NCBI GenBank assembly: GCA_900315935.1 | Contig: ONBB01000008.1 | Coordinates: 1-64,000 of the forward strand | Direction of reading: 5' to 3' | DNA length: 64,000 bases | DNA from: an uncultured Bacteroidales bacterium | Lineage (GTDB): Bacteria > Bacteroidota > Bacteroidia > Bacteroidales > P3 | In this document: piece by piece, positions 22,755 to 32,800 of the stretch | Position numbering within the stretch: position 1 is the first letter of the stretch | Layout of the letters: each line of letters starts with the position of its first letter | Notes under the pieces: generated by a model | What the model saw: the letters and a program-made list of their open reading frames with translations, nothing else | Told to the model about the DNA's origin: nothing | Database searches by the model: none | Translations under genes and position numbers: made by a program

Positions 22755-25658
22755 TTAATAGCCGAAGATTTCATCCAGCGTAAGCTTCTTCACTTTGCCG
22801 AATTTGCTCAGGGCGTCGAAGTCCATCTCGCTCTCCTTGCCCATGATGAGGTAGGTCTTCTTCTGCCCCTTGATGTACTTCTGCTGGAAGCTCACGAGGT
22901 CGTTCATGGTCATCTTCTGGTAGGCCTGGAAGTTCTGCTTGCGCAGGGGCTCCTTCCAGCCCATGCGCTCGCAGTTAAGGTAGGCGCTGATGATGCCGAA
23001 CTTGGTGGTGCGGGCGGTGCGGCTGGAGGCCAGCAGGGATTCTTTCGAGAGCTTGAAGTTGGCCTCGGCGCGCGGCATGTCGTTGAAGAGCTCCTCGTAG
23101 GCATTGAGGGCGTCGAAAAGCTTGTCGTTCTGGGTGATGACCTGCGCACGGTTCATGAAGTAGCCATCGCGGCGGCCGTTGTTGGTATAGTAGCTGCTGG
23201 CGCTGTAGGCGAGACTGCGCTTCTCGCGCATCTCCTGGAACACGATGGCGTTCATCGAGCCGCCGAAATATTCGTTGAACAGGTTCACCTGGGGCACCAG
23301 CGAGGGGCTGAAGTGCTCGCCGCGGAAGTACTCGGTTACGTAGGTGTTCTTGGCGTCATAGTTGACGAAGAGCACCTGGTTCTCCTCGGTGGCCTGGGGC
23401 TGGAAGACCTTGTTGGCGGGGACCTCCTTGGTGGGTTTCACCTTGTGGACGCGGTTGACCACGGCGGTAGCCTCCTTGAGGGTCAGCGGGCCGTAGTAGA
23501 GCACGCGGTGCTTGTACTGGAAGAGGCCCTTCAGGGCGTCGACCAGCTGCTGCGAGGTGTAGGCACGGAGCTGGGCGTCGCTGAGGGTGTTCTCCTGGAT
23601 GTACTGCTCGCCGTAGATGCCGTACTGGTTCAGGGCGCCGAAGGCGGCGCGCTGGTTGGTCTTGTTGTCGCGGCGGCTCTTGATGATGCGCTCCACAAGG
23701 GCTGAGAGGGCCTCGTCGTCGGGCTGGGCTGTGGCCATCATCTCCTCCACCAGCAGCATGGCTTTCTCCATGTTTTCGGCCAGGCCGCTGACGTAGACGG
23801 TTATATTCTCGCCCCCCACATTGACGCCGGCCGAGCAGCCCAGGCGGTAGAATTCCTCCTTCAGCTGTGCAGCGGTGCGCTTCTCGGTGTTGAGGTATTC
23901 CACCAGGTCGGCGGCCAGGTCGATGGTCTTGTCGGCCGTGCTGCCGAACTCGAAGCGGTACTGCAGGTTGAAGGTGCCGTTCTCCTTGTTCTGCACATAC
24001 AGCACCTCGCTGCCGTTGGCCGTGCGGCCCTTTTGGAGGTCTTTCTTGAAGTTGATGAACTGGGGCTGGATGGGTTTCACCTTGGCAGCGTCGGCCTTGA
24101 TGCTGGCCAGGAAGGCACTCTCGGTGTCGCGGCTCACGTAGATGGGGGTGATGGCGGGTTTCTGCACCTTGGTCACCGGGTCGGGGGTGTCCTGGTGCTT
24201 ATAGACGATGACGTAGTTGTTGTCCTTGCAGATGCGGTTGGCAAAGTCGACGATGTCCTGCTTGGTTATCTTGAAGAGTTCGATATCCTTGTTTAGCACG
24301 TCGCCCCAAGTCTGGTGCTGTACAAAGGCGTAGGCCATCTGACGTGCGCGGCTGTCGTTGCTCTCGGCATCCTCCATGATTTCGAGCTTCAGTTGGTTGA
24401 TGCTGGCCTCGATAAGGTTTTCGTCGAATTTGCCCTGCTTCACCAGGTCAATCTGCTCGAGCATCAGATCGCGCAGCTGACCGAGGGTCTGGCCCTGGGT
24501 GGGGCGTCCGCTGAGCATGAAGGCGGCATAGTCGTTTAGGGTGTAGGCGCCGGCATAAGCGCCGAGGCAGAGCTGCTTTTGCTTGAGGTTAAGGTCGATA
24601 AGGCCGCAGCTGCCGTTGTAGAGCACTACCTTCATAGCCTGGGCCAGCAGGGCGTCGCGACTGCCGTGCCCCTCTTCGATGCGGAAAGCGATGGTGAGGC
24701 TTTCGGGGTCCTGGCCGTTCACCAAGCGGATGATGGGGCTCGTGATAGGCTCCTCTTTCACCTTGGTGAAGGTGGGCACCGTGCCGGGCTTCCAGCCGCC
24801 GAAGTACTTGTCGATCACCTTGATGGCCTCGTCGGGGTTGAAGTCGCCGCTCATGGCTATGCACATATTGTTGGGCACGTAGTACTGGGCGTGGTACTCG
24901 CGTATGTTCTTCATCGACGGGTTCTTGAGGTGCTCGATGGTGCCGATGGTGGTCTGCGTGCCGTAGGGGTGGTGGGGGAAGAGAGCGGCCATCATGGTCT
25001 CGTTGACGCGCCGGTTGTCCTGCGCCATGCCTATGTTCTTCTCCTCATAGACGGCCTCCAGCTCGGTGTGGAACAGGCGCAACACCAGATTGGGGAAGCG
25101 GTCGCCCTGCACCTTGGCCCAGTTCTCCAGCTGGTTGGCAGGGATGTTCTCTACATACATCGTGTAGTCGTTGCTCGTGAAGGCGTTGGTGCCCTCGCTG
25201 CCGATGGCGGTCATGCTCTTGTCGTACTCGTTGGCGATGGCAATCTTCGATGCCTCGTAGCTGATGGAGTCGATCTGGCGGTAGATTTCCGCGCGGCGCT
25301 TCTCGTCCTTGGTCTTGCGGTACACCTCGTAGAGGTCCTCTATCTTCTGCAGCTCCACCTTCTCGCGCTCCCAGTCGGTGGTGCCCAGCTGGCGGCTGCC
25401 CTTGAAGAGCATGTGCTCCAGGTAGTGCGCCAGACCGGTGGTCTCGGCGGGGTCGTTCTTCGAGCCGGCGCGCACGGCGATGTAGGTCTGGATGCGCGGC
25501 GCGTCCTTGTATACGCTGAGGAACACCTTCAACCCGTTGCCGAGCGTGTACTCGCGCACGCCGAGCGGGTCATTGTCGTAAGTCTTGTAGCTGTACTGCT
25601 GCGCGCCGACACCCGCAAAAAGCATCATCGCCGCAAAAATCATGATTACCTTCTTCAT
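22755..25658 (-). CDS. M16 family zinc metallopeptidase (insulinase/pitrilysin), secreted
   Basis: The protein of about 967 residues, from MKKVIMIFAAMMLFAGVGAQ (a clear signal peptide), starts at 25658. A Met three codons upstream is also possible. The inverted zinc motif HxxEH is HYLEH at residues 78-82, with downstream acidic residues in VYEEKNIG. The four-domain duplication of M16 proteases is visible, the second half (from about residue 510) lacking the zinc motif as usual. It should be a periplasmic peptidase of small unfolded peptides. A -7 box TATATTTG lies 56 bp upstream. It is followed 4 bp later by the membrane glycosyltransferase gene. Confidence 0.93.
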   Translation of the reverse strand: MKKVIMIFAAMMLFAGVGAQQYSYKTYDNDPLGVREYTLGNGLKVFLSVYKDAPRIQTYIAVRAGSKNDPAETTGLAHYLEHMLFKGSRQLGTTDWEREKVELQKIEDLYEVYRKTKDEKRRAEIYRQIDSISYEASKIAIANEYDKSMTAIGSEGTNAFTSNDYTMYVENIPANQLENWAKVQGDRFPNLVLRLFHTELEAVYEEKNIGMAQDNRRVNETMMAALFPHHPYGTQTTIGTIEHLKNPSMKNIREYHAQYYVPNNMCIAMSGDFNPDEAIKVIDKYFGGWKPGTVPTFTKVKEEPITSPIIRLVNGQDPESLTIAFRIEEGHGSRDALLAQAMKVVLYNGSCGLIDLNLKQKQLCLGAYAGAYTLNDYAAFMLSGRPTQGQTLGQLRDLMLEQIDLVKQGKFDENLIEASINQLKLEIMEDAESNDSRARQMAYAFVQHQTWGDVLNKDIELFKITKQDIVDFANRICKDNNYVIVYKHQDTPDPVTKVQKPAITPIYVSRDTESAFLASIKADAAKVKPIQPQFINFKKDLQKGRTANGSEVLYVQNKENGTFNLQYRFEFGSTADKTIDLAADLVEYLNTEKRTAAQLKEEFYRLGCSAGVNVGGENITVYVSGLAENMEKAMLLVEEMMATAQPDDEALSALVERIIKSRRDNKTNQRAAFGALNQYGIYGEQYIQENTLSDAQLRAYTSQQLVDALKGLFQYKHRVLYYGPLTLKEATAVVNRVHKVKPTKEVPANKVFQPQATEENQVLFVNYDAKNTYVTEYFRGEHFSPSLVPQVNLFNEYFGGSMNAIVFQEMREKRSLAYSASSYYTNNGRRDGYFMNRAQVITQNDKLFDALNAYEELFNDMPRAEANFKLSKESLLASSRTARTTKFGIISAYLNCERMGWKEPLRKQNFQAYQKMTMNDLVSFQQKYIKGQKKTYLIMGKESEMDFDALSKFGKVKKLTLDEIFGY

Positions 25659-25713
25659 ATAATACATTGTTTTTTAGATTATTATTCTAAAATCACGCAC
25701 CGAGTGCAGAATG

Positions 25714-25721
25714 CAAATATA
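25714..25721 (-). promoter_or_regulatory. Putative -7 box (TATATTTG) for the M16 peptidase gene
   Basis: On the minus strand the sequence reads TATATTTGCAT, matching TAnnTTTG. The same core (TATATTTGCACC) precedes the giant surface gene and the second C10 protease gene. No clear -33 TTTG is visible. Confidence 0.5.
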
Positions 25722-25766
25722 CAAAAAGATACAGAATCATAAGCATCCATTATGAAAAAATACACA

Positions 25767-26820
25767 AACCCGAGCCACGGAGTGGCGACGGAATATAGCC
25801 GTGGGCGCCAGCCCACGGTAGCGGCAACACCGCGACACCGTAGGGGCGAATCATTATTCGCCCTGGCGTATCGTAGCCACGTAGGGGCGAATCATCATTC
25901 GCCCTAGCGTATCGTCGCCACTCCGTGGCTACGGAATTTAGCCGTGGGTGCAAACCCACGGTAACGGAAACACCACGTAACCGAGCCCCCCGTAGGGGCG
26001 AATCATCATTCGCCCTGGCGTATCGTAGCCACCGTAGGGGCGAATCATCATTCGCCCTGGCGTATCGTAGCCACGGAGTGGCGACGGAATATAGCCGTGG
26101 GTGCAAACCCACGGTAGCGGCAACACCGCGACACGGAGCCCCGCAGGGGCGAATCATCATTCGCCCTGGCAAATCCTAGCCCCGTAGGGGCGAATCATCA
26201 TTCACCCTAGCGTATCGTAGCCACCGTAGGGGCGAATCATCATTCGCCCTGGCGTATCGTAGCCACAGAGTGGCGACGGAATATAGCCGTGGGTGCAAAC
26301 CCACGGTAACGGAAACACCACGTAACCGAGCCCCCCGTAGGGGCGAATCATCATTCGCCCTAGCGTATCGTAGCCACGGAGGGGCGACGGAATCCAGCCG
26401 TAGGCGCCAGCCCACGGAACGCGGCCGGTATGCAAACGAAGCCACGTAGTGGCGGCGGACACACGCCCCCGTCCGCCTGCGGCGGCCACCCCCTCTAACT
26501 TAGAGGGGGAGCCAGGATGGGAAGAAGGTAGCGGCAACACTGCGACACGGAGCCCCCCGTAGGGGCGAATCATCATTCGCCCTGGCGTATCGTAGCCACC
26601 GTAGGGGCGAATCATCATTCGCCCTAGCGTATCGTAGCCACGGAGTGGCGACGGAATATAGCCGTGGGCGCCAGCCCACGGAAAGTAGTGGCGGCGGACA
26701 CACGCCCCCGTCCGCCTGCGGCGGCCACCCCCTCTAGCTTAGAGGGGGAGCCAGGATGGGAAGAAGAGGGGGAGCCAGGATGGGAAGAAGAGGGGGAGCT
26801 AGGATGGGAAGAAGAGGGGG
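25767..26820. repeat. Composite palindromic repeat array, about 1 kb
   Basis: The 1.2-kb gap 25659-26897 holds no gene. Module A (41-42 bp, core AGGGGCGAATCATCATTCGCC plus a tail GGCGTATCGTAGCCAC) occurs ten times, near 25845, 25884, 25993, 26034, 26146, 26187, 26228, 26338, 26562 and 26603. Module B (about 68 bp, containing CCGTGGGTGCAAACCCACGG) occurs about six times and separates runs of one to three A modules. A third module with CCCCCTCTAGCTTAGAGGGGG appears near 26490 and 26729, followed by a roughly 24-bp tandem repeat, GGGGGAGCCAGGATGGGAAG type, at 26745-26820. Adjacent copies are near identical. Confidence 0.92.
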
Positions 26821-26840
26821 AACCAGAACCAGGAAAGAGA

Positions 26841-26872
26841 CAGAGGGCGCCCTGGTTTCAGGGCGCCCTCTG
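26841..26872 (-). terminator. Strong hairpin after the giant surface gene
   Basis: A perfect 14-bp stem, CAGAGGGCGCCCTG / CAGGGCGCCCTCTG with a 4-base loop, lies 26 bp beyond the stop at 26898. The following T-tract is weak, so it may act as a terminator or an mRNA 3'-end stabiliser. Confidence 0.6.
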
Positions 26873-26897
26873 TGGGGAAGACGGTGTAGGCTTGTCA

Positions 26898-29800
26898 TCA
26901 CGGGTTCTTCACCGCACGGATGACAAAGCTGTAGCCGCGGGACTCGCCACAACTACTGCTGCTGCCGTACTGTCTTAAATGATCACTCGGAGAGAAAACA
27001 TAGTCTATCGCAGCGGTAAGATCACTTGAGCAACGACTCGAGGACCAGAAGTAGCCAACATTAGTCGCCCCCGCATTACCATTATTGTAACCAGTGTAGG
27101 GCAAGAAGATGCTATTTCCGTTGTACCGGCTTGTAAGCCTGCGTCCTTTGACACCGTTCACGGTTACATCCTCGGAGGTGGTGCCGGCTATCAGTTCATC
27201 AAATTCAGCCTTGGTCGGGGTGTGGGCCGCGGTGCCATACAGCAGCGTGGCGACGTCGTCGACAGCCTCAAGCGTGGTCTTTGCATCCGTCGGGTTGTAT
27301 TTGGTGAAGGGGTTGGTGGACCCGTAGCGGTAGTTGATGAAGCTACTGTACTGGCTCGAAGTACACGGGGTCAGTTCGCCCCAGCGGTAGTAGTCGCCGT
27401 AGCTCTGGACATTGGCGGCACCCACGTTTCTGTCGGCCCACAGCTTGCCGCTGGGCAGGCCCAGGTCAACCCAGGTCAACGCATTCGTCTCGAATTCGGC
27501 AGTGTAGGTAGCGTTGGCGACAACGCCGACGGTGCGGGGGTTGGAGGTGTTGCCGTCGCTCCACCGCTTGAACACGTAGCCCGTGGCGGGGACAGCGGTG
27601 AGCGTGGCGAGCGTACCTGCGGCGTAGCTGCCGCTGCCCGACACGGAGCCTCGGGCGCTTTGGCCGGAGGCCGCCTGGCCGGTTATGGTGTAGTTGCCGC
27701 TGCCGGTCCTAACTATCATGACATTGTCAATGGCTGCCGGGGGATTGTTGAGTACACTGCCGTCGTTACGCCAGTAGAAGACCACATGGTAGTTACCGTC
27801 TGCAGGCACGTAGACTGTCGAGGAGAAGGTCTGCCAGTCAGACTGATTGTAGAGGTAGTTGGGCGAGCTAATCAACCGCAGCCAGTCCGAGGGATAGCTA
27901 CTACTATAGGAACGATCTCCGCTCGGCGTTTGGTTGGAGGGGACGAGGAAAGCCATGATATAGTCGCAGCTGCTTTCGCCAACGCCCCTCCAGTGGAACG
28001 CAATAGTGTGGCTACCGGCAGTGAAACTCATGGTGCGGTAGGCATATATGTACGCGCCGGCATTTGAGTAGGTGTTGGAGGTGCCGTTGTTATTGGAGAC
28101 ATACAAGCCCTTCGAGCCACTCTGCGCAGCGGCGGTGCCTATGTACCATTTGTTGGTATAGTTACTGTTGTTGAATTTCCAGTCGACATCCTCGCCTGCC
28201 TCGAAGCCCGTGTAGTAGGGCACGGTGGGGATGGCGGCGAAGCTGGCGGTGTAGGTGGCGTTGCCGGTAACGGTAATGTTGCGGGGATTATCCCTGTTGC
28301 CATCGCTCCACTGTACAAATTCGTATCCGTGGGCGGGAGTGGCCTGGATGCGAACCGTACGTCCGACAGAGTAAGTGCCGCCGCCGGAGACGAACCCCTG
28401 CGAGGCGTTGGCGGAGAGCACCGTGATCTGTTTTGTCTCGCCGGCGACGGGACGGATGGGAAAACCTTGGTAACGATTACTCTGACCGAAGTTCATCACT
28501 CCAGAAGAGTTGGTATTCATATAGACATAGAGGGCTAAATATACTGTTGAAGCATGGCGCGTCGAGGACCAGTAACAAGCGCCAGTGCTTACCGAACTGG
28601 AGCCAGTCCCCGCTTTATAGCCAGCATACGGGAGGAAAATCGAGTTGCCATTATGCCTGCTGGTGTACCTCACACCGAGGATGCCGTTCACGGTTTCCAT
28701 CGCATAGGTGGTGTTGTTCTTCAGCTCCTGCCACTGTTCATAGGTAGGAATGTAGGCAGCGGTGCCCAAAACATGGGAGGCGATGTCGTCCTCGGGCAGC
28801 AGCATGGTCAGGCCGTCGGCAGCATTGTACTTGGTCATCGTGGAAGTTCCGTTCTGAGAGAATCTGTAGGTGGTCCAGTCATAGGGAGGATTCTTCGCCT
28901 CGAGCTCACCCCAAGCGATGTAGTCGCCATACTCCTCGGGCGCCGTGGCGCCCAGGTTGGCCTCGGCCCACAGGGTGCCGCTGGGCAGGCCCAGGTCGAT
29001 ATAATTGAGTTCATACTCCTCGAACTGGGCGGTGTAGGTGGCGTTGCCGGTTACGGTAACGGAGCGGGGGTTGTCGGTGTTGCCGTCGCTCCACTGCCTG
29101 AAGCGGTAGCCCAGAGTGGGGACAGCGCGGAGGGCAATCCGGGTGTAGGCGCCATAGGTGCCGCCGCCGGTTACGCTGCCCTGCGAGGCATTGGCCGGGA
29201 CGGCGTTGATGGTGTACTGGGTGAGACCTGCGCCATCATTGCGCACGGCGCGCACAGACAGACCATTGCAACGGTAGCTACTGGAATTACTACGCGAGGT
29301 AGTACTATTCTGTAAGTATTGGTAATATGCATTGTAGTTGGTATTATGGAGCGTGGCAGACCAATAGTAGCCATAGGAGCCGACACTGCCATTACTCATG
29401 CCGGCAAGGGGCAGGAAGATGCTGTTGCCGTTGGGGCCGGTGATGAGATGACCCCTGACGCCGTTGCGGGTAGTATTGACGGTATATGTGTTGTTGTTGA
29501 GTTCCTGCCAGTCGGCCGATGTGGGTGTGTATGCGCCGGCACCGAAGTTGACGGTGGCGGCATCGTCGATGGCCTCAAGTTCGGCCTTGTGGTCGTACGT
29601 GCTGCCGTAGCCTGGATTGGTAACATACTTGGTCAGGGCGTATTGACCAGAGCCATAGGCGTAGTTACCCCAATTGTAGGTGGTCTTGGGTGCCGTCTCG
29701 CCCCAGGCGAAGAAGTCGCCGTAATCCTCGGGGTTGTTGGCGCCGACGTTGACCTCGGCCCAGAGCTTGCCGCTGGGCAGGCCCAGGTCGACCCATACGA

Positions 29801-32800
29801 CATGGAATTCCTCGAACTCGGCGGTGAAGGTGGCATTGGCGGTAACGGTTACCGAACGCGGATTGTTGATTTCACCGTCGTTCCACCGCGCGAAGCGGTA
29901 GCCGGGGTTGGGCTGGGCACGGAGGGTGGCCTTGGTGTTCTCGTAGTAGGTGCCGCCGCCTGTAACAGTACCCCTGGCAGACTGGCCGCTGGCCACTGCC
30001 ACGGTGATGTTGTACTGCGGGATGGCCTCGAACTGGGCGGTGTAGGTAGTGTTGCCGGTTACGGTGATGGTGCGGGTCTGGTCGGTGTTGCCGTCGTCCC
30101 ACTGGACGAAACGGTAGCCCGTAGCGGGCTCGGACGTAATCCCGACCTTGGTGCCTTCCAGATAAGAGTCGGTATAAGCACCGCTTGCGGAAATCCAGGC
30201 GTCGCCCGCCCCGCTGGGGGTATGCGCCACGGTGATGGTCCAGGTGGGGATGATTTCGAAGATGGCGGTGTAGGTGGTGTTGGCGGTGAGGCGGACGGGG
30301 CGCGGGTTCTCGGTGTTGCCGTCATTCCAGCGGCGGAAGAGGTAGCCGCTCGCGGGCGTGGCCCTGATGGAGGTCAGCTCGTTCTCGTAGAACTCGCCAC
30401 TGCCGGTAACGGTGCCGTAGGAGTTGTTGTTGGCAAGAACGGTGAGGGTGTACTTCGGAATGGCCACGAAGTTGGCGGTGTAGGTGGCATTGCCCGTTAC
30501 GGTAACGTGGCGCGGGTTGTACTGGATGCCGTCGCTCCAGCCGGTGAAGCGGGCGCCCTCTTTGGCCGTGGCGCTGATGGGGATGAACTGGTCGGCCTTG
30601 TAGGAGCCGCTGCCCGTGGTGGTGGCCAGGTTGCTGGGGCTGGCCACGACAGTGATGGTGTAGGTGGGCGTTACCTCGAACTCGGCCGTATAGGTGGCGT
30701 TCTCCTTCACCGAGATGGTGCGGGGATTGGAGGTGTTGCCGTCGTTCCACTGCCTGAAGCGGTAGCCGGCGTTGGAGACGGCGCGGATGACGGCATCCTC
30801 GTCGAGGGTGTAGGAGCCGCCGCCGGTAACGGTACCGTAGGAGGGGTTGTTGGAGTTGACGGTGAGGGTGAAGCTGGCGAGGGTGCCGCTGCCGCCGATG
30901 ACAACGCGGGTGTCGCCCTGCACCTTGGCATCGTTGCCGCCGCCATAGACGTTGTTGCGCACGGTGCCGTGGCGGACAAGGACCTTGGTGGCATAGGTTT
31001 CGTTGGGGAGGGCGAGGACAGCGGTGTTACCTTCGCCGCCGCCGAAGACGTTCTGCACAGTGCCGGAGAACATCTCGACCACGGGGGTGTAGTTGTCGGG
31101 GGCGTGACCATAGGAGGCATCGCGGCCGCCGCCGAAGACGTTGCCGTGGACCACGGGACGGTTGCGGTGCGACCGGTCGCCGTCGGCCGCACTGGCGGCC
31201 ACAGAGTCGGGCGTGCCGATGTTGACCTTCACCTTGCCCATGGGCTTGCCGGAAGCATCGTTGCAGCCGTAGATGTTCTTCATCACCTCGCCGCCGAGGA
31301 AGTTGAGCGTGATGTCGCCATAGGTGGAGGCTGCGGCGTTGTTGGGGCCGAAGCCGCCGCCGAACACATTGCCGTCGACCAAGCCGGAGCGTATGTTGAG
31401 GACGGTTTTTTGGGTGGAGTTGTAGCCGTAGCCCTGGTGGGTCGAGGTGTCGATATCAATCTGGTAGAACGTATAGGTTCCACCCGAGCCATGGTTGGGG
31501 GTCTGGTTGAAGGTGCCCAGGAGGGTCTTGGTGGCGGAGCCGGCGTTGGTGGTGCCGTTCATGGAGCCGCCGTAGACGTCGCCATAGATGGTGGGGCCGG
31601 CGGTGCCGGCGGCGCCGATGTTGAGCGTTACGTTGCCGAAGACTGCCGTCTCCTTGCCCAGGCCGCCGCCGCAGACGATGGCGGGCGCCTCGGCGGTGCC
31701 GATGGTGCCGCCCTCTATATTAATGATTACATCTTTCTTAATGTAGCCCCAGGTGTTGGAGCCGCCGAAGAGGCCGCGTTTGATGTGGCCGCCGGTCATC
31801 AGGATGTCGACCTCGCGACCCATCTTCATGTTGGCGCCGCCGAAGAGGCGTCCGCCGATGGTGCCGCCCAGGACGCGCATGGTGGCCTTGCCCTTGGCGT
31901 TGGAATAGGCGCCGGTGCCGCGCCAGTTGTCGTCGTCGTCGTCCTCGGTGTTGTTGTAGCCGTAGTTGCCGCCGCCATAGACGTCGCCCTCTACCTCGGC
32001 CTGGTCGGCGATGTAGACGAACGAACTGTCGACGCGGCCCATGCGGTGCATCTTCCAGGCATAGGTGTTCCATTGGTGGTCGATTTCGACCGAGTCGGCC
32101 TTGTAGTAGTTGGGTCTCATACCGCAGCCGGCTCCGAAGATCTGGCCGTCGGTGGTGCCGTTGATGCCGCAGAAGGCGGGGTGGAATACGGTGTCGCCCA
32201 CGGTGGTGTGGGTGGTGTCGCCGGAGCCCACATGGAGGGTGCCGCCGGCATAGATCCAGGCATTGCCGAAGTGGACGCCTTCCCACTGGCTGTTCTGGGC
32301 GTCAGATCCGTTGACGCCGCCGGCAATCCAGGCGCGCACGGTGCCGCCGGTGATGACAAGCTGGCGGCCGCCGCCGGAAGCGGTGTAGGTGTTGCCGCCG
32401 CCGAAGAGGGAGCCGGTGATGTGGCCGCCCGTCATGCGCAGGGTACTGACGTCGTTGGGGGAGTAAGAGCCGTCATTGTAGGGACCCCAGGAGGTAGCAG
32501 TAGCGGAGGTCTTCTTCCAGCGGGTGAGGTCGTTGGTACGGTCCCAGGCGCCGAGCGAGACGGAGGAGTTGATGAAGCCGCCCTCGATGCGCATGCGGCG
32601 CTTGCCGCGGTGGTTGTTGTTGTTGGAGGCCACGTTGTAGATGGAGTGAGGCAGCCATTGGCCACGCGAGATACCGTCCACCACCACTTTGGGGCGGGGT
32701 GCATTGGACTGGCCCGTGGCGCCGTCGGCATGGCCCATCTGACGGTCGATGCTCTCCTGGCCGACAAAGCCGCTCTTGATAATTACATCGCTGTAGACAC

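Noticed and set aside
25842-26640. Regular ~41-bp palindromic repeats resembling a CRISPR array
   Set aside because: The intervals between palindromes are themselves conserved module tails, not unique spacers. No cas gene is present, and single copies occur elsewhere (20.1 kb).
26898-29800. Diversity-generating retroelement with FISUMP domains as variable proteins
   Set aside because: FISUMP domains can be related to C-type-lectin targets of such elements, but no reverse transcriptase or template repeat is present in the window.
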